Assembly (NCBI RefSeq): GCF_030646155.1
Contig: NZ_JAUTDN010000001.1
Location: 372,001 to 436,000 of the forward strand
Source: Conexibacter sp. CPCC 205762
GTDB lineage: Bacteria; Actinomycetota; Thermoleophilia; Solirubrobacterales; Solirubrobacteraceae
Direction: 5' to 3'
Length of the DNA stretch: 64,000 bases
The stretch's first letter is position 1. Every line of letters starts with the position of its first letter. Made by a program: the position numbers and the translations under genes. The notes below the pieces were generated by a model, which was given only the letters and a program-made list of their open reading frames with translations, was not told the origin of the DNA and searched no databases. Shown here one piece after another: positions 1 to 7,316 of the stretch.

Positions 1-173
1 ACGGAGCCGGCCGTCAGCGCCAGCGCGGCGATCGCGTAGCAGAGCAGGCCGATCGCGACGATGAAGCCGCGGACGCGCAGATCGATCCTTCTCGCGGGCG
101 GCGGCGCGAGGTACGCGAGCAGCAGCGAGCCGATCAACAGCAGCGCGAGCGACAGCTTCAAGGCCGTGGCCAT
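1..173 (-). CDS. Partial small membrane protein, cut by window start
   Basis: The first 57 residues of a minus-strand gene are visible, starting with ATG at 173 and running off the window edge. They contain two hydrophobic stretches (about residues 5-22 and 38-55) separated by a short basic, proline-containing linker, as in a two-helix membrane protein. No catalytic motif is visible. There is no convincing Shine-Dalgarno sequence before the ATG. I do not recognise the family, and the missing C-terminus could change the reading. Confidence 0.55.
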   Translation of the reverse strand, partial: MATALKLSLALLLIGSLLLAYLAPPPARRIDLRVRGFIVAIGLLCYAIAALALTAGS

Positions 174-246
174 AAAGAAGGTTTACCCGATTGTCCTTGC
201 ACGTGCACGGACCTCACTGGCTTCAGACCGCTTCGAGACCGTCTGG

Positions 247-1398
247 TCAGAGAAAGTCGAGCGTGATCGGCGGCAGCGGCTCGCCCGTCTCCACGGCGAC
301 GCGGCACTGCTCGACGAGATCGCGCTCCAGCTCCAGGTCGCAGCTGCGGCGGTGGAAGCGCGGCAGCTCCTCCTCGGCGCGGTCGAGCAGCTGCTCGGCG
401 CGGGCGCCGTCGCTGTTGAGCGCGCCCAGCAGGAAGGCGCGCAGCCGCAGCCACGGGTGCTCGACGAGCGCCAGGCGGCGGCGCACGTCGTCGATGCGGG
501 CGGCGATCTCGACCGTCGCGTCGCCGCGCTCGCGGGCCAGCTCGGCAAGGCACAGCTGCGCGTGGATCCAGCCGACGACGTTGCCGTGGCGCAACGCCTC
601 GGCGGAGGCGTCGGCGAGCGGCCGCTGGGCAGCGTCGAGCCGGCCGAGCCGCCGCAGCGACTCGCCGATCCCGAGGTTGCAGGCGATCATCCCGTCGGTG
701 TTGCGGTGCACCGGCCGGCGCGCCATCGCGCGGAAGCGGGCGAGCGCCTGGTCGGAGCGGCCGAGCGCCAGCAGTGCGCGCGCGACGGCGCGGTCGGCGG
801 TGACGGAGACCCACGGATGGCCGCCGGCCCTGCGCGCCGCGGCCGCGGCGGCGGAGGCGACCTCGTAGGCGCCGTCGACGTCGCCGGCGAGCCGCAGCGA
901 CTCCGACAGGATCACGCGCCCCCACAGCGGCAGCGCCGCGTCGGGGCGCTGGTCGGCGCTGCGGTTGGCCTCGTCAAGCTCCTCCAGCGCGCCGGCGTAG
1001 TCGCCGGCGCGGCGCAGCTGCTCGGCGCGCAGCCGGTGCAGGCCGCTGACCGAGAACCAGGCGCCGGCCCAGCCGTTGATGACGGCCGGCGAGAGCGGGG
1101 GAGGGACCAGCCGCTCGGGCTCGCGCTCCAGCTCGCCCAGCTCCTCCAGCAGCTGCTCGCAGAGCACGCCCGCGACCGACAGCGCGCCCATCCACGTCAG
1201 CGTCAGCGAGCGCTCGGCGCCCGCCTGCACGGCGAGGTGGAGCGCGCCGGCATCACGCGCCTCCTGCTCCAACCGCGCCCACGAGCTGCAGGCGTCGACC
1301 GCGCGACCCTGCGCGCGATCGCGCAACGCGCGCGAGAACGCGACCGCGGCCACGCTGCGGCCGCTCGCCCCTTCCGCCGTCACCGGTGCCATCGACAT
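247..1398 (-). CDS. Helical-repeat (TPR-like) protein of unknown function
   Basis: A 383-residue alanine-, arginine- and leucine-rich protein, almost certainly all-helical. Its pairs of amphipathic helices around residues 130-330 resemble the TPR-like repeats of transcriptional activator C-terminal regions or AfsR-type proteins. No DNA-binding, nucleotide-binding or signal-peptide motif is seen, so it is probably a cytosolic scaffold or partner protein. The ATG at 1398 is preferred over the GTG at 1404 because a GGGGG stretch lies 8 bases before it. It is followed by a TetR gene on the same strand upstream, with about 110 bases between them. Function not assigned. Confidence 0.7.
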   Translation of the reverse strand: MSMAPVTAEGASGRSVAAVAFSRALRDRAQGRAVDACSSWARLEQEARDAGALHLAVQAGAERSLTLTWMGALSVAGVLCEQLLEELGELEREPERLVPPPLSPAVINGWAGAWFSVSGLHRLRAEQLRRAGDYAGALEELDEANRSADQRPDAALPLWGRVILSESLRLAGDVDGAYEVASAAAAAARRAGGHPWVSVTADRAVARALLALGRSDQALARFRAMARRPVHRNTDGMIACNLGIGESLRRLGRLDAAQRPLADASAEALRHGNVVGWIHAQLCLAELARERGDATVEIAARIDDVRRRLALVEHPWLRLRAFLLGALNSDGARAEQLLDRAEEELPRFHRRSCDLELERDLVEQCRVAVETGEPLPPITLDFL

Positions 1399-1511
1399 CA
1401 GCACTGCCCCCTGTGTCCTTCGCGCCCCGAACTGCCCCGTCTGCGCATCCTGACCGCAGACGCGACAGATGTCCAGTCGCGGCGAGGGCGGAGCCCTGCG
1501 GCGCCGGTGGC

Positions 1512-2198
1512 TCAGGCGCTCCTGCGGCGCCCGGAGGAGGCCGCTGAGGCGACGTTCGCCCCGGCCAGCTCGCGCGCCTGCTGCGGACCGAGGAACGGCG
1601 CCAGCGCGACGTACATCAGCTGCGGCAGCAGCTCGGGCAGGTCGGCGGTGCGCGCCTGCAGCACGCGCGCGTAGACGATCTCGTAGACGGCGCCGACGAT
1701 CGCCTCCGGCATCAGCTCCGGGACGTCGCCGCCGGCCGCCTCGTAGCCGGGCGAGAGGAACTGCATGAACTCGCGCAGCGCGGCGTCGCGGCGCTGCAGC
1801 GCGCGCGGGCCGGCGGCGAGCACCTCGACGAAGCCGAGTCTCGCCTCGTGCGGGCTCGCGGCGAGCGCGCCGAGGCCGGCCTCCAGCAGCGCGCGCAGCC
1901 GCTCGGGCCAGCTCTCGCCGCCGTTCTCGTAGGCGTCACGCGCGCCGTCGACGGCGCGATCGAGCAGCTGGTCGAAGGTCGCGAGGAAGATGTCCTCGCG
2001 GTCCTGGAAGAACTCGTAGAAGGTCTTGCGCGAGACGCCGGCTCTGGCGATCACGGCGCTCACGGTCATGCCCGCGTAGCCCTCGGCGCCGGCTATGACG
2101 ACGGCGGCACCGAGCAGACGCGAGCGCTGCGAGTTGACGACGAACTCGCGCGAGAGGCCGTGTCGTCCGCTCGGGAGCTGGGCCGGTGTCCAATCCAT
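1512..2198 (-). CDS. TetR-family transcriptional regulator, paralogue 1
   Basis: A 228-residue TetR-type repressor. The N-terminal helix-turn-helix (about residues 25-70) contains the typical SRKTFYEFFQDREDIFLA segment. The C-terminal ligand domain carries EVLAAGPRALQRRD and AIVGAVYEIVYARV blocks that recur almost unchanged in the neighbouring TetR at 2300-2935, so the two are paralogues. The ATG at 2198 is chosen over an in-frame upstream start because AAGGA lies 7 bases before it. It probably acts as a ligand-responsive homodimer; the target genes and ligand cannot be read from the sequence. A short inverted repeat lies just upstream (2217-2239). Confidence 0.9.
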   Translation of the reverse strand: MDWTPAQLPSGRHGLSREFVVNSQRSRLLGAAVVIAGAEGYAGMTVSAVIARAGVSRKTFYEFFQDREDIFLATFDQLLDRAVDGARDAYENGGESWPERLRALLEAGLGALAASPHEARLGFVEVLAAGPRALQRRDAALREFMQFLSPGYEAAGGDVPELMPEAIVGAVYEIVYARVLQARTADLPELLPQLMYVALAPFLGPQQARELAGANVASAASSGRRRSA

Positions 2199-2216
2199 GT
2201 GCTGTTCCTTCACTGA

Positions 2217-2239
2217 CCCAGTAACCCCGTTGGGGCTGG
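2217..2239. promoter_or_regulatory. Imperfect inverted repeat upstream of TetR paralogue 1
   Basis: CCAG-TAA-CCCC and GGGG-CTGG arms are arranged around a GTT centre, with a three-base bulge, about 20-40 bases before the start at 2198. It could be an operator for the adjacent TetR protein or an RNA hairpin. No consensus is known to me. Confidence 0.3.
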
Positions 2240-2299
2240 AACTTAACACAAGCGTGACGCATTTCAGCGCCCCGCCGCCTCATCGTTGGCGCGACTCAA

Positions 2300-2935
2300 T
2301 CAGACCGAACGTTGGGGCATTCCAAGCAGCATGAAGGTGTAATGGAGCAGCTCGGCGGACAGCTCGGGGAGTCGCTCCGCCTCGCCCCGCACGATGCGCG
2401 AGTAGAGCAGCTCGTAGATGCCGCCGACGATCGCCTGGGCGACGACGTCAGGGTGGGGGGAGAGCTGGTCGTCGAAGCGCGCACGACCCTCCTGTATGAA
2501 GGCCGCGAAGCGCTGCATCGTGTCGTCGCGGCGCGCGAGCCCGCGCGGCCCGGCACCGAGCACCTCCACGACCGCGAGCCGCGCGAAGGCCGGTTCGGCG
2601 GCGAGCGCGGTCAGCAGCGCGTCGAGCCCGTCGGCGATCCCGTCGCTCCAGTCGGGAGCGGCGTTGAAGGCGCCGCGGACGCGCGCGTGGCAGGCCTCCG
2701 CGATCGCGTCGTACGCCGCGATGAAGCAGTCCTCCTTGTCGGCGAATCTCTCGTAGAAGGTGCGCCGGGAGATCCTCGCCACCTGCAGCACGTCGGCGAC
2801 CGACGTGGCGGCGTAGCCCTGTTCGGCGACCGTGCGCGCCATCCCGTCGAGCAGCCGCTCGCGCTGGGTTGCGGGCGCGAACAGTCGCGAGCGCGCGTTG
2901 GCGCCGTCTTCCCCGGTGTCGACCGCCCCATCCAT
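2300..2935 (-). CDS. TetR-family transcriptional regulator, paralogue 2
   Basis: A 211-residue TetR regulator with an N-terminal helix-turn-helix (about residues 22-68, containing ISRRTFYERFADKEDCF) and a helical ligand-binding C-terminus. The blocks VVEVLGAGPRGLARRDD and AIVGGIYELLYSRI match paralogue 1 next to it. The reading frame stays open far upstream, but only the ATG at 2935 gives a normal TetR length. A strong palindrome lies 10-32 bases before this ATG and is a plausible autoregulatory operator. Both genes run in the same direction with 101 bases between them and may share a transcript. Ligand and regulon unknown. Confidence 0.9.
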   Translation of the reverse strand: MDGAVDTGEDGANARSRLFAPATQRERLLDGMARTVAEQGYAATSVADVLQVARISRRTFYERFADKEDCFIAAYDAIAEACHARVRGAFNAAPDWSDGIADGLDALLTALAAEPAFARLAVVEVLGAGPRGLARRDDTMQRFAAFIQEGRARFDDQLSPHPDVVAQAIVGGIYELLYSRIVRGEAERLPELSAELLHYTFMLLGMPQRSV

Positions 2936-2944
2936 GATCCCGTG

Positions 2945-2967
2945 GCGCCTGCTACGAGTACAGGCGC
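2945..2967. promoter_or_regulatory. Palindromic operator candidate for TetR paralogue 2
   Basis: GCGCCTG and CAGGCGC form perfect 7-base arms. The pairing continues inward through TAC/GTA if a single C is bulged, giving ten paired positions. The site lies 10-32 bases upstream of the TetR start at 2935, where repressor binding would block the promoter or the start region. Confidence 0.55.
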
Positions 2968-3209
2968 GTTTACAATAGCCAATTCTTGCGTGCCGGCGGC
3001 TCCAGCCCGCGCTTTGATTGAAGAGGATTTGTTGAGCGATCGCGCGGCGTTGGCGCCTCGACGCCCGCCGCAGCGGGCTCAACGACCGTCCAGCGCGCCG
3101 TCCAGGAGGGTGGACACCGCAATAAGAGTCATGTAAGTTTCCAGGCGACGCTGGAGTCGTCGTTTGGCCGCGTGCTTGGGGGTGCAAGCACTGCGCAGGC
3201 CGTCGAGAC

Positions 3210-3236
3210 GGCGCGCTCGATCCGATCGACGGCGCC
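3210..3236. promoter_or_regulatory. 27-base near-perfect palindrome upstream of HxlR gene
   Basis: Two 13-base arms are symmetric about position 3223. The perfect core TCGATC-C-GATCGA is flanked by two mismatched bases and then GGCGC/GCGCC. It is centred about 48 bases upstream of the HxlR start at 3271, which suits an operator bound by the dimeric winged-helix regulator encoded next to it. Confidence 0.55.
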
Positions 3237-3270
3237 GGTGTCGCTGAGAGCTGACGAGAGGGGATCAGTC

Positions 3271-3948
3271 GTGCAGCCATGCGATCTGTCGGGCATCAGA
3301 CGGCGACGCCAGTGGTCACCGGACGCGCGAGCGCTGGGGGTGATCGGCGATCGCTGGATGTTGTTGATCGTGCGCGAGCTCGCGTTCGGGCCGAAACGAC
3401 TGTCGGAGTTGCAGCGGGCCTTCCCGGGCCTGTCGACCGGCGCGTTGGAGCAGCGCCTCAACCGGATGGCCGGCGAGGGCCTGATCACGCGCGAGCGCTT
3501 CGCCGAGGTGCCGCCGCGGGTCGAGTTCGACCTGACCGACGCCGGCCGCGACCTGCTCGCGATTCTCGGCCCGGTCGTGCGCTGGGCGATGCGCTGGGCA
3601 TGGTCGGCGCCCAACGCCGACGAGTGGGTCGACGTGACCGCGCTGTTCCGGCTCGCCGGCTGCGTCGTCGAGCCGCCCAGCGGCGTCGACGCCGAGGTCG
3701 AGCTGATCGTCGAGGACGACCTAGAGGTCGCGCTCGACCTCTACACCGTCGCGCTCAGCGACGGCGAGGCGGCCGTCACGCACAGACCCGCGCTCCACGC
3801 CGACGCCGTCATCAAGGCGACGCCGCTCGCGTGGGCAGCCGCATTCGGACCTGAGCAGGCGCATGCCGGCCTGCGCATAAGCGGTGACTCCGAGCTGGCG
3901 AGCCTGTTTCTCGCCAGCTTCGGAACGCCGAGCCCGGAGCTGCGCTAG
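3271..3948 (+). CDS. HxlR-family regulator with C-terminal SCP2-like domain
   Basis: A 225-residue fusion. Residues about 15-110 form an HxlR-type winged helix: the segment VIGDRWMLLIVRELAFGP, the recognition region LSTGALEQRLNRM, and a wing with PPRVEFDLTDAGR. Residues about 135-220 resemble a small lipid/sterol-carrier (SCP2) domain, as in other actinobacterial HxlR proteins. The GTG at 3271 is chosen because GAGAGGGG lies about 8 bases before it. It probably senses a hydrophobic ligand and regulates itself or neighbours through the palindrome at 3210-3236. It is not clear which metabolic genes it controls. Confidence 0.85.
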   Translation: MQPCDLSGIRRRRQWSPDARALGVIGDRWMLLIVRELAFGPKRLSELQRAFPGLSTGALEQRLNRMAGEGLITRERFAEVPPRVEFDLTDAGRDLLAILGPVVRWAMRWAWSAPNADEWVDVTALFRLAGCVVEPPSGVDAEVELIVEDDLEVALDLYTVALSDGEAAVTHRPALHADAVIKATPLAWAAAFGPEQAHAGLRISGDSELASLFLASFGTPSPELR

Positions 3949-3962
3949 CGCTCCGAGCTATC

Positions 3963-3985
3963 GGGGGACAGGGGGGACAAGGGGG
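3963..3985 (+). other. G-rich tract after the HxlR gene
   Basis: Three runs of five or six G are separated by ACA and ACAA, and a fourth G run lies at 4009-4014 within the following hairpin. They could in principle form a G-quadruplex in the transcript tail. This is only a sequence-pattern observation. Confidence 0.3.
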
Positions 3986-3993
3986 AGAGTGAC

Positions 3994-4025
3994 GGCGCGG
4001 AGGTCCTTGGGGGGTCCTCCGCGCC
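3994..4025 (+). terminator. Hairpin terminator after HxlR gene
   Basis: GGCGCGGAGG and CCTCCGCGCC form a perfect 10-base-pair stem with a 12-base loop, just after the HxlR stop. There is no T tract, as is common for terminators in very GC-rich actinobacteria. Confidence 0.55.
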
Positions 4026-4089
4026 GCGCTCCGCCGCCCGCGCCCCGGCCCTCGCCCGGAACGGGCGCGGCGTGTGATTCACTGAGCCC

Positions 4090-4860
4090 GTGGCCGCCGA
4101 ACCCAGCACTCCGCTCCTGCCCTGCCCGTACGACGTCTGCGACGGCAGCGGGATGGTGCTCGACTGGGACAGAAACGAGAGCTATCGCTGCCGCTGCTGG
4201 CCCGAGCAGGTCCAGCGCCGCCGTTCGAAGCGGCTCTCGCGCGAGATCCCCAAGCGCTTCCGCAACATCGGCTTCGAGCGCGAGCCGGTGCCGTCGATAG
4301 CGCGCAGCGCGCCCGACGTCGTGCGCAACGTCCGCAGCTACTGCGACCGCATCGACGAGATGCTCGACAGAGGCGAGGGGATGTGGTTCCTCGGCAGCCC
4401 CGGCACCGGCAAGAGCCACCTCGCGTACCTGATCTCGCAGGCGGCGCTGGCGAGAAGCCGCTCGGTCGCGATCTACACCGGCCCGCGCCTGCTCGACGAG
4501 ATCCGCCGCACCTACGGCGAGGACGAGTCGGGCGCGACGCTGGACCTGATCGACCGGCTGACGACCGTCGAGCTGCTGCACGTCGAGGACCTCGCGGTCG
4601 CCCGCCCGACCGACTGGGTGCTGGAGCAGCTCTACAACATCATCAACGGCCGCTACGAGAACGAGAAGTCGATCGTCTTCACCTGCGACCTGACCGGCGA
4701 CGCCGAGGAGGGCAGCGACCAGCTGCCGAGCCCGAGCTGGCTGGCGAGACACATCACCGAGCGGAACTTCTCGCGCCTGACCGAGATGTGCGGCGACCCG
4801 CAGCTGCTGATGGGTGCCGACAACCGGCACTTCTACCGGCGCCACGAGTGGGAGTCGTGA
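4090..4860 (+). CDS. DnaC/IstB-like AAA+ ATPase with N-terminal zinc finger
   Basis: A 256-residue protein. Residues 12-36 hold four cysteines (C12, C17, C34, C36), a small zinc-binding module like those at the front of some DnaC-like proteins. A single AAA+ domain follows: Walker A GSPGTGKSH at residues 102-110, a Walker B-like LLHVEDLAV near 166-174, and a sensor region FTCDLTGD. The family loads replicative helicase or assists transposases; no transposase is nearby, so a chromosomal or stand-alone role is more likely. The GTG at 4090 gives the normal zinc-finger start. The stop overlaps the next start (GTGA), so the two genes are translationally coupled. Confidence 0.8.
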   Translation: MAAEPSTPLLPCPYDVCDGSGMVLDWDRNESYRCRCWPEQVQRRRSKRLSREIPKRFRNIGFEREPVPSIARSAPDVVRNVRSYCDRIDEMLDRGEGMWFLGSPGTGKSHLAYLISQAALARSRSVAIYTGPRLLDEIRRTYGEDESGATLDLIDRLTTVELLHVEDLAVARPTDWVLEQLYNIINGRYENEKSIVFTCDLTGDAEEGSDQLPSPSWLARHITERNFSRLTEMCGDPQLLMGADNRHFYRRHEWES

Positions 4861-5573
4861 AGAGCCGCCGCAGGCAGCGCGCGCACGACTGGACGCCCGA
4901 CCAGGACCTGCTCGACCAGCAGCTGGAGATCGCGACCGACCCGTCGCGGGTCGAGCGGATGCGACGAGAGCTGGAGATGGGCTTCGCCGCGCTCTCCAGC
5001 GTCCGCGACGGCGTCGCCGTCTTCGGCTCGGCGCGCACGCCCGAGGACGATCCCGAGTACGAGCTGGCGCGCGCGCTCGGCCGCGGGCTCGGCGCCGCCG
5101 GCTTCAGCGTCATCACCGGCGGCGGGCCGGGCGCGATGGAGGCCGCCAACCGCGGTGCGCAGGAGGCGGGCGCGCTGTCGGTCGGGCTGGCGATCGACCT
5201 GCCGTTCGAGACCGATCGCAACGACCACCTCGACCTGCCGCTCAACTTCCACTACTTCTTTACGCGCAAGGTGATGTTCGTGCGCTACTCGCGTGCGTTC
5301 GTCGTGATGCCGGGCGGCTTCGGCACGCTCGACGAGCTGTTCGAGGCGCTGACGCTGATCCAGACGCGCAAGATCAGCAGCTTCCCGGTCGTGCTCGTCG
5401 GCCGCTGGTTCTGGAGCCCGCTGGTCGACTGGCTGCGCGACCGCGTCCTCGGCGGCGGCAAGATCTCAGCGACGGACCTCGACCGCTTCGCCGTCGTCGA
5501 CGGCGCGGAGGAAGCGGTCGCGCTGGTCGCGCGCGAATGCGCCGCCGAGGACGCGCGCCGCGCCGCCGGCTGA
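4857..5573 (+). CDS. LOG-family nucleotide phosphoribohydrolase-like protein
   Basis: A 238-residue Rossmann-fold protein of the LOG/TIGR00730 family. It shows GGGPGAMEA (residues 88-96) and PGGFGTLDE (152-160), the signature phosphate-binding and catalytic motif of cytokinin riboside 5'-monophosphate phosphoribohydrolases and bacterial nucleotide 5'-monophosphate nucleosidases. About 50 polar N-terminal residues precede the domain. The GTG at 4857 overlaps the stop of the DnaC-like gene by the GTGA arrangement. The true substrate is uncertain; purine monophosphate breakdown or salvage is the usual guess. It ends one base before the convergent gene at 5575. Confidence 0.85.
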   Translation: MKSRRRQRAHDWTPDQDLLDQQLEIATDPSRVERMRRELEMGFAALSSVRDGVAVFGSARTPEDDPEYELARALGRGLGAAGFSVITGGGPGAMEAANRGAQEAGALSVGLAIDLPFETDRNDHLDLPLNFHYFFTRKVMFVRYSRAFVVMPGGFGTLDELFEALTLIQTRKISSFPVVLVGRWFWSPLVDWLRDRVLGGGKISATDLDRFAVVDGAEEAVALVARECAAEDARRAAG

Positions 5574-5574
5574 C

Positions 5575-6210
5575 TCAGCGCCGCGCTTCGACCGAGACGA
5601 CGCCGTCGAGCAGTGCCGCGCGCAAGCCGCCGATGCCGAGGCCGGAGGCGCCGTCGGCGTGCAGCACCTCGAGCCCGAGCGCGCGCAGCCGCTCGACCAG
5701 CGTCCGCTGCGGGATCCGCACCCGCTGCGGCGGTGCGCCCGTGCCGCCGCGCAGCCGCTCGGTCAGCGCCGGCAGGCCGGCGGCCGGCTGCGCGATCGTC
5801 AGCAGGCCGGCGGGCTTCAGCAGCGCCGCGGCGTGCTCCAGCGCCGTCCCCGGCTCGGCCGTGCGCCCCAGCGACTGCCAGAAGACGATCGCCGCGTAGC
5901 GGCCGCCGAGCGCGGTCACGTCGAGGTCGCCGCGGACGTCGAGCACCGGGCCGGGCGGCGCCATCCGCTCGATCCGCTGCGCGATCCGGCGGTGGGCGCG
6001 GCGGCGCAGCGTCTCCGCGACGGCGCAGCGGCTGCGCGCCACCGCGATCTCCTCGGGCGGCAGCGTCAGCGTCGGCGCCGCGCCGGTGCGCGTGCCGCAC
6101 GACGGGCAGCGGAAGCTCGCGCCGTAGGGCAGCCCGACACCCGCCAGGGGCCGCTCGCACCAGGCGCAGGTCAGCGTCTCTCGCATCGCGTCGGGGGAGT
6201 CCGCGATCAC
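5575..6210 (-). CDS. Zinc-ribbon protein with degenerate methyltransferase-like fold
   Basis: A 211-residue protein. Residues 15-38 hold two CxxC knuckles (CAWC and CPSC), a zinc ribbon. The remainder follows the class I SAM-methyltransferase pattern: a VLDVRGD strand-loop, a central AIVFWQSLGR strand, a helix with HAAALLKPAGLLTIAQP, and a late IPQRTLVERLRALGLEVLH block. The glycine-rich SAM loop (usually VLDVGCG) is broken here, so catalytic activity is doubtful. The GTG start at 6210 fits a leaderless promoter (TAGCGT ends 8 bases before it). Convergent with the LOG gene. Could be a SAM-fold protein that binds RNA, protein or nothing; function not assigned. Confidence 0.65.
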   Translation of the reverse strand: MIADSPDAMRETLTCAWCERPLAGVGLPYGASFRCPSCGTRTGAAPTLTLPPEEIAVARSRCAVAETLRRRAHRRIAQRIERMAPPGPVLDVRGDLDVTALGGRYAAIVFWQSLGRTAEPGTALEHAAALLKPAGLLTIAQPAAGLPALTERLRGGTGAPPQRVRIPQRTLVERLRALGLEVLHADGASGLGIGGLRAALLDGVVSVEARR

Positions 6211-6217
6211 GTTCGTG

Positions 6218-6223
6218 ACGCTA
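6218..6223 (-). promoter_or_regulatory. -10 box for gene at 5575-6210
   Basis: TAGCGT on the minus strand, with exactly 7 bases between it and the GTG start and no Shine-Dalgarno sequence. This places the transcription start at or next to the start codon. Confidence 0.5.
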
Positions 6224-6259
6224 CCGCTGCCGCTCGATCGGTGCGCCGGTTTGGGAGCT

Positions 6260-7309
6260 TCAGGCCGGCGACGCGGGCGCGACGAGCGCCTCGAAGCGCA
6301 CGACGCCGTCCTGCTCCAGCTCGCGCACGCTGCCGTCGGCGCGCAGCAGGTCGGCGTGGCCGAGCACCTCCGACAGCGTCAGGAACGCCTGCGTGACGGC
6401 GACGTTGCCCCACATCCGCTGCGCGACCTCGTAGGCGGTCAGCGGCCGCTCCTGCAGCAGGCCGAGGATCTTGCGCGCCCGCCGCGCGGTCATCCCGGCA
6501 CGCTCGTCGATCAGCGCGACGTGGTCGGTGACCGGCTCGCCGTGGCCCGACAGCACGATCCGCGCCGGCAGCTCGCGCGTCGCCGCCAGCGACGCCAGAT
6601 AGGTCCGCAGCGCCTCCGGGCGCTCGCCCGGCGCCGGCTCCGGCTCGCCCGGCAGCGGCAGCGGCCGCGCGACCAGCGGGTTGGAGGAGATGTGCTTGAT
6701 CAGATGGTCGCCGCCGATCAGCAGCTCGCGCTCGGCGTCCCAGAAGGTCGTGTCGGAGGGGCTGTGGCCGGGGCGGTGGAGGACCTGCAGCGAGCGGTCG
6801 CGCAGGCGCAGCGTCGAGCCGTCGGCGAGCGGCCGCGTCACGTCGGCGCCGCTGCCCCAGGCGCGGAAGGCGGTCGAGACCGCGCGCAGCGCCTGCGTCA
6901 CGTCGGCGGGGATCCCGTGGCGCTGCATCAGCGCGACCGCGAACTCGTCGTCGCGCTCGGTGGCGCCGTGGTAGTCGCCGAGGTAGGGGGCGAGCCGGTC
7001 GAGCGCCGCGACCTCGGCGCCGGAGCGGCGCACGAGCACGTCGACGAGGCCGATGTGGTCGATGTGCTGGTGCGTCAGGACGATCAGTCTGAGGTCCTCG
7101 ACGCGATGGCCGAGCCGTGCCAGCGCCTGCTCCAGCTCGTCGAGCGCCTTGCCCGAGTTGGGGCCGACGTCGACGAGCGTCAACGGCTCGTCCTCGATCA
7201 GGTAGAGGTTGACCCTGCCGACCAGGAACGGCGTCGGGATCGAGAGCGCGTGGATGCCGGCGCGCGCCGCCTCGGCGCGCGCCTGCTCCGTGCTCAGCGG
7301 CTCGGCCAC
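6260..7309 (-). CDS. MBL-fold metallohydrolase
   Basis: A 349-residue metallo-beta-lactamase-fold hydrolase of the COG0491 type. The metal site THQHIDH begins at residue 79 (H80, H82, D84, H85), with further ligands expected in the segment RPGHSPSDT and in the late VLSGHGEPV. A C-terminal winged-helix-like region (about 270-340) follows, as in actinobacterial members. It starts with ATG at 7309, only 7 bases after the phosphomannomutase stop on the same strand, so both are one operon. Substrates in this family include thioesters, glyoxalase products and phosphodiesters; the specific one cannot be told. Confidence 0.85.
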   Translation of the reverse strand: MAEPLSTEQARAEAARAGIHALSIPTPFLVGRVNLYLIEDEPLTLVDVGPNSGKALDELEQALARLGHRVEDLRLIVLTHQHIDHIGLVDVLVRRSGAEVAALDRLAPYLGDYHGATERDDEFAVALMQRHGIPADVTQALRAVSTAFRAWGSGADVTRPLADGSTLRLRDRSLQVLHRPGHSPSDTTFWDAERELLIGGDHLIKHISSNPLVARPLPLPGEPEPAPGERPEALRTYLASLAATRELPARIVLSGHGEPVTDHVALIDERAGMTARRARKILGLLQERPLTAYEVAQRMWGNVAVTQAFLTLSEVLGHADLLRADGSVRELEQDGVVRFEALVAPASPA

Positions 7310-7316
7310 GATGCGA

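Larger units (their letters stand above)
2936..3270. other. Divergent intergenic region between TetR and HxlR regulators
   Basis: These 335 bases hold no convincing gene. They are locally AT-richer (around 2970-3040) and contain two strong palindromes, one close to each flanking regulator start, described separately. Promoters for both directions must lie here; a minus-strand TATTGT or TTGTAA box near 2970-2980 is a weak -10 candidate. Confidence 0.6.

Noticed and set aside
4090..4860. IstB gene of an insertion sequence
   Set aside because: No istA-like transposase, terminal inverted repeats or target duplications were seen on either side, and the gene overlaps a core-type LOG gene.
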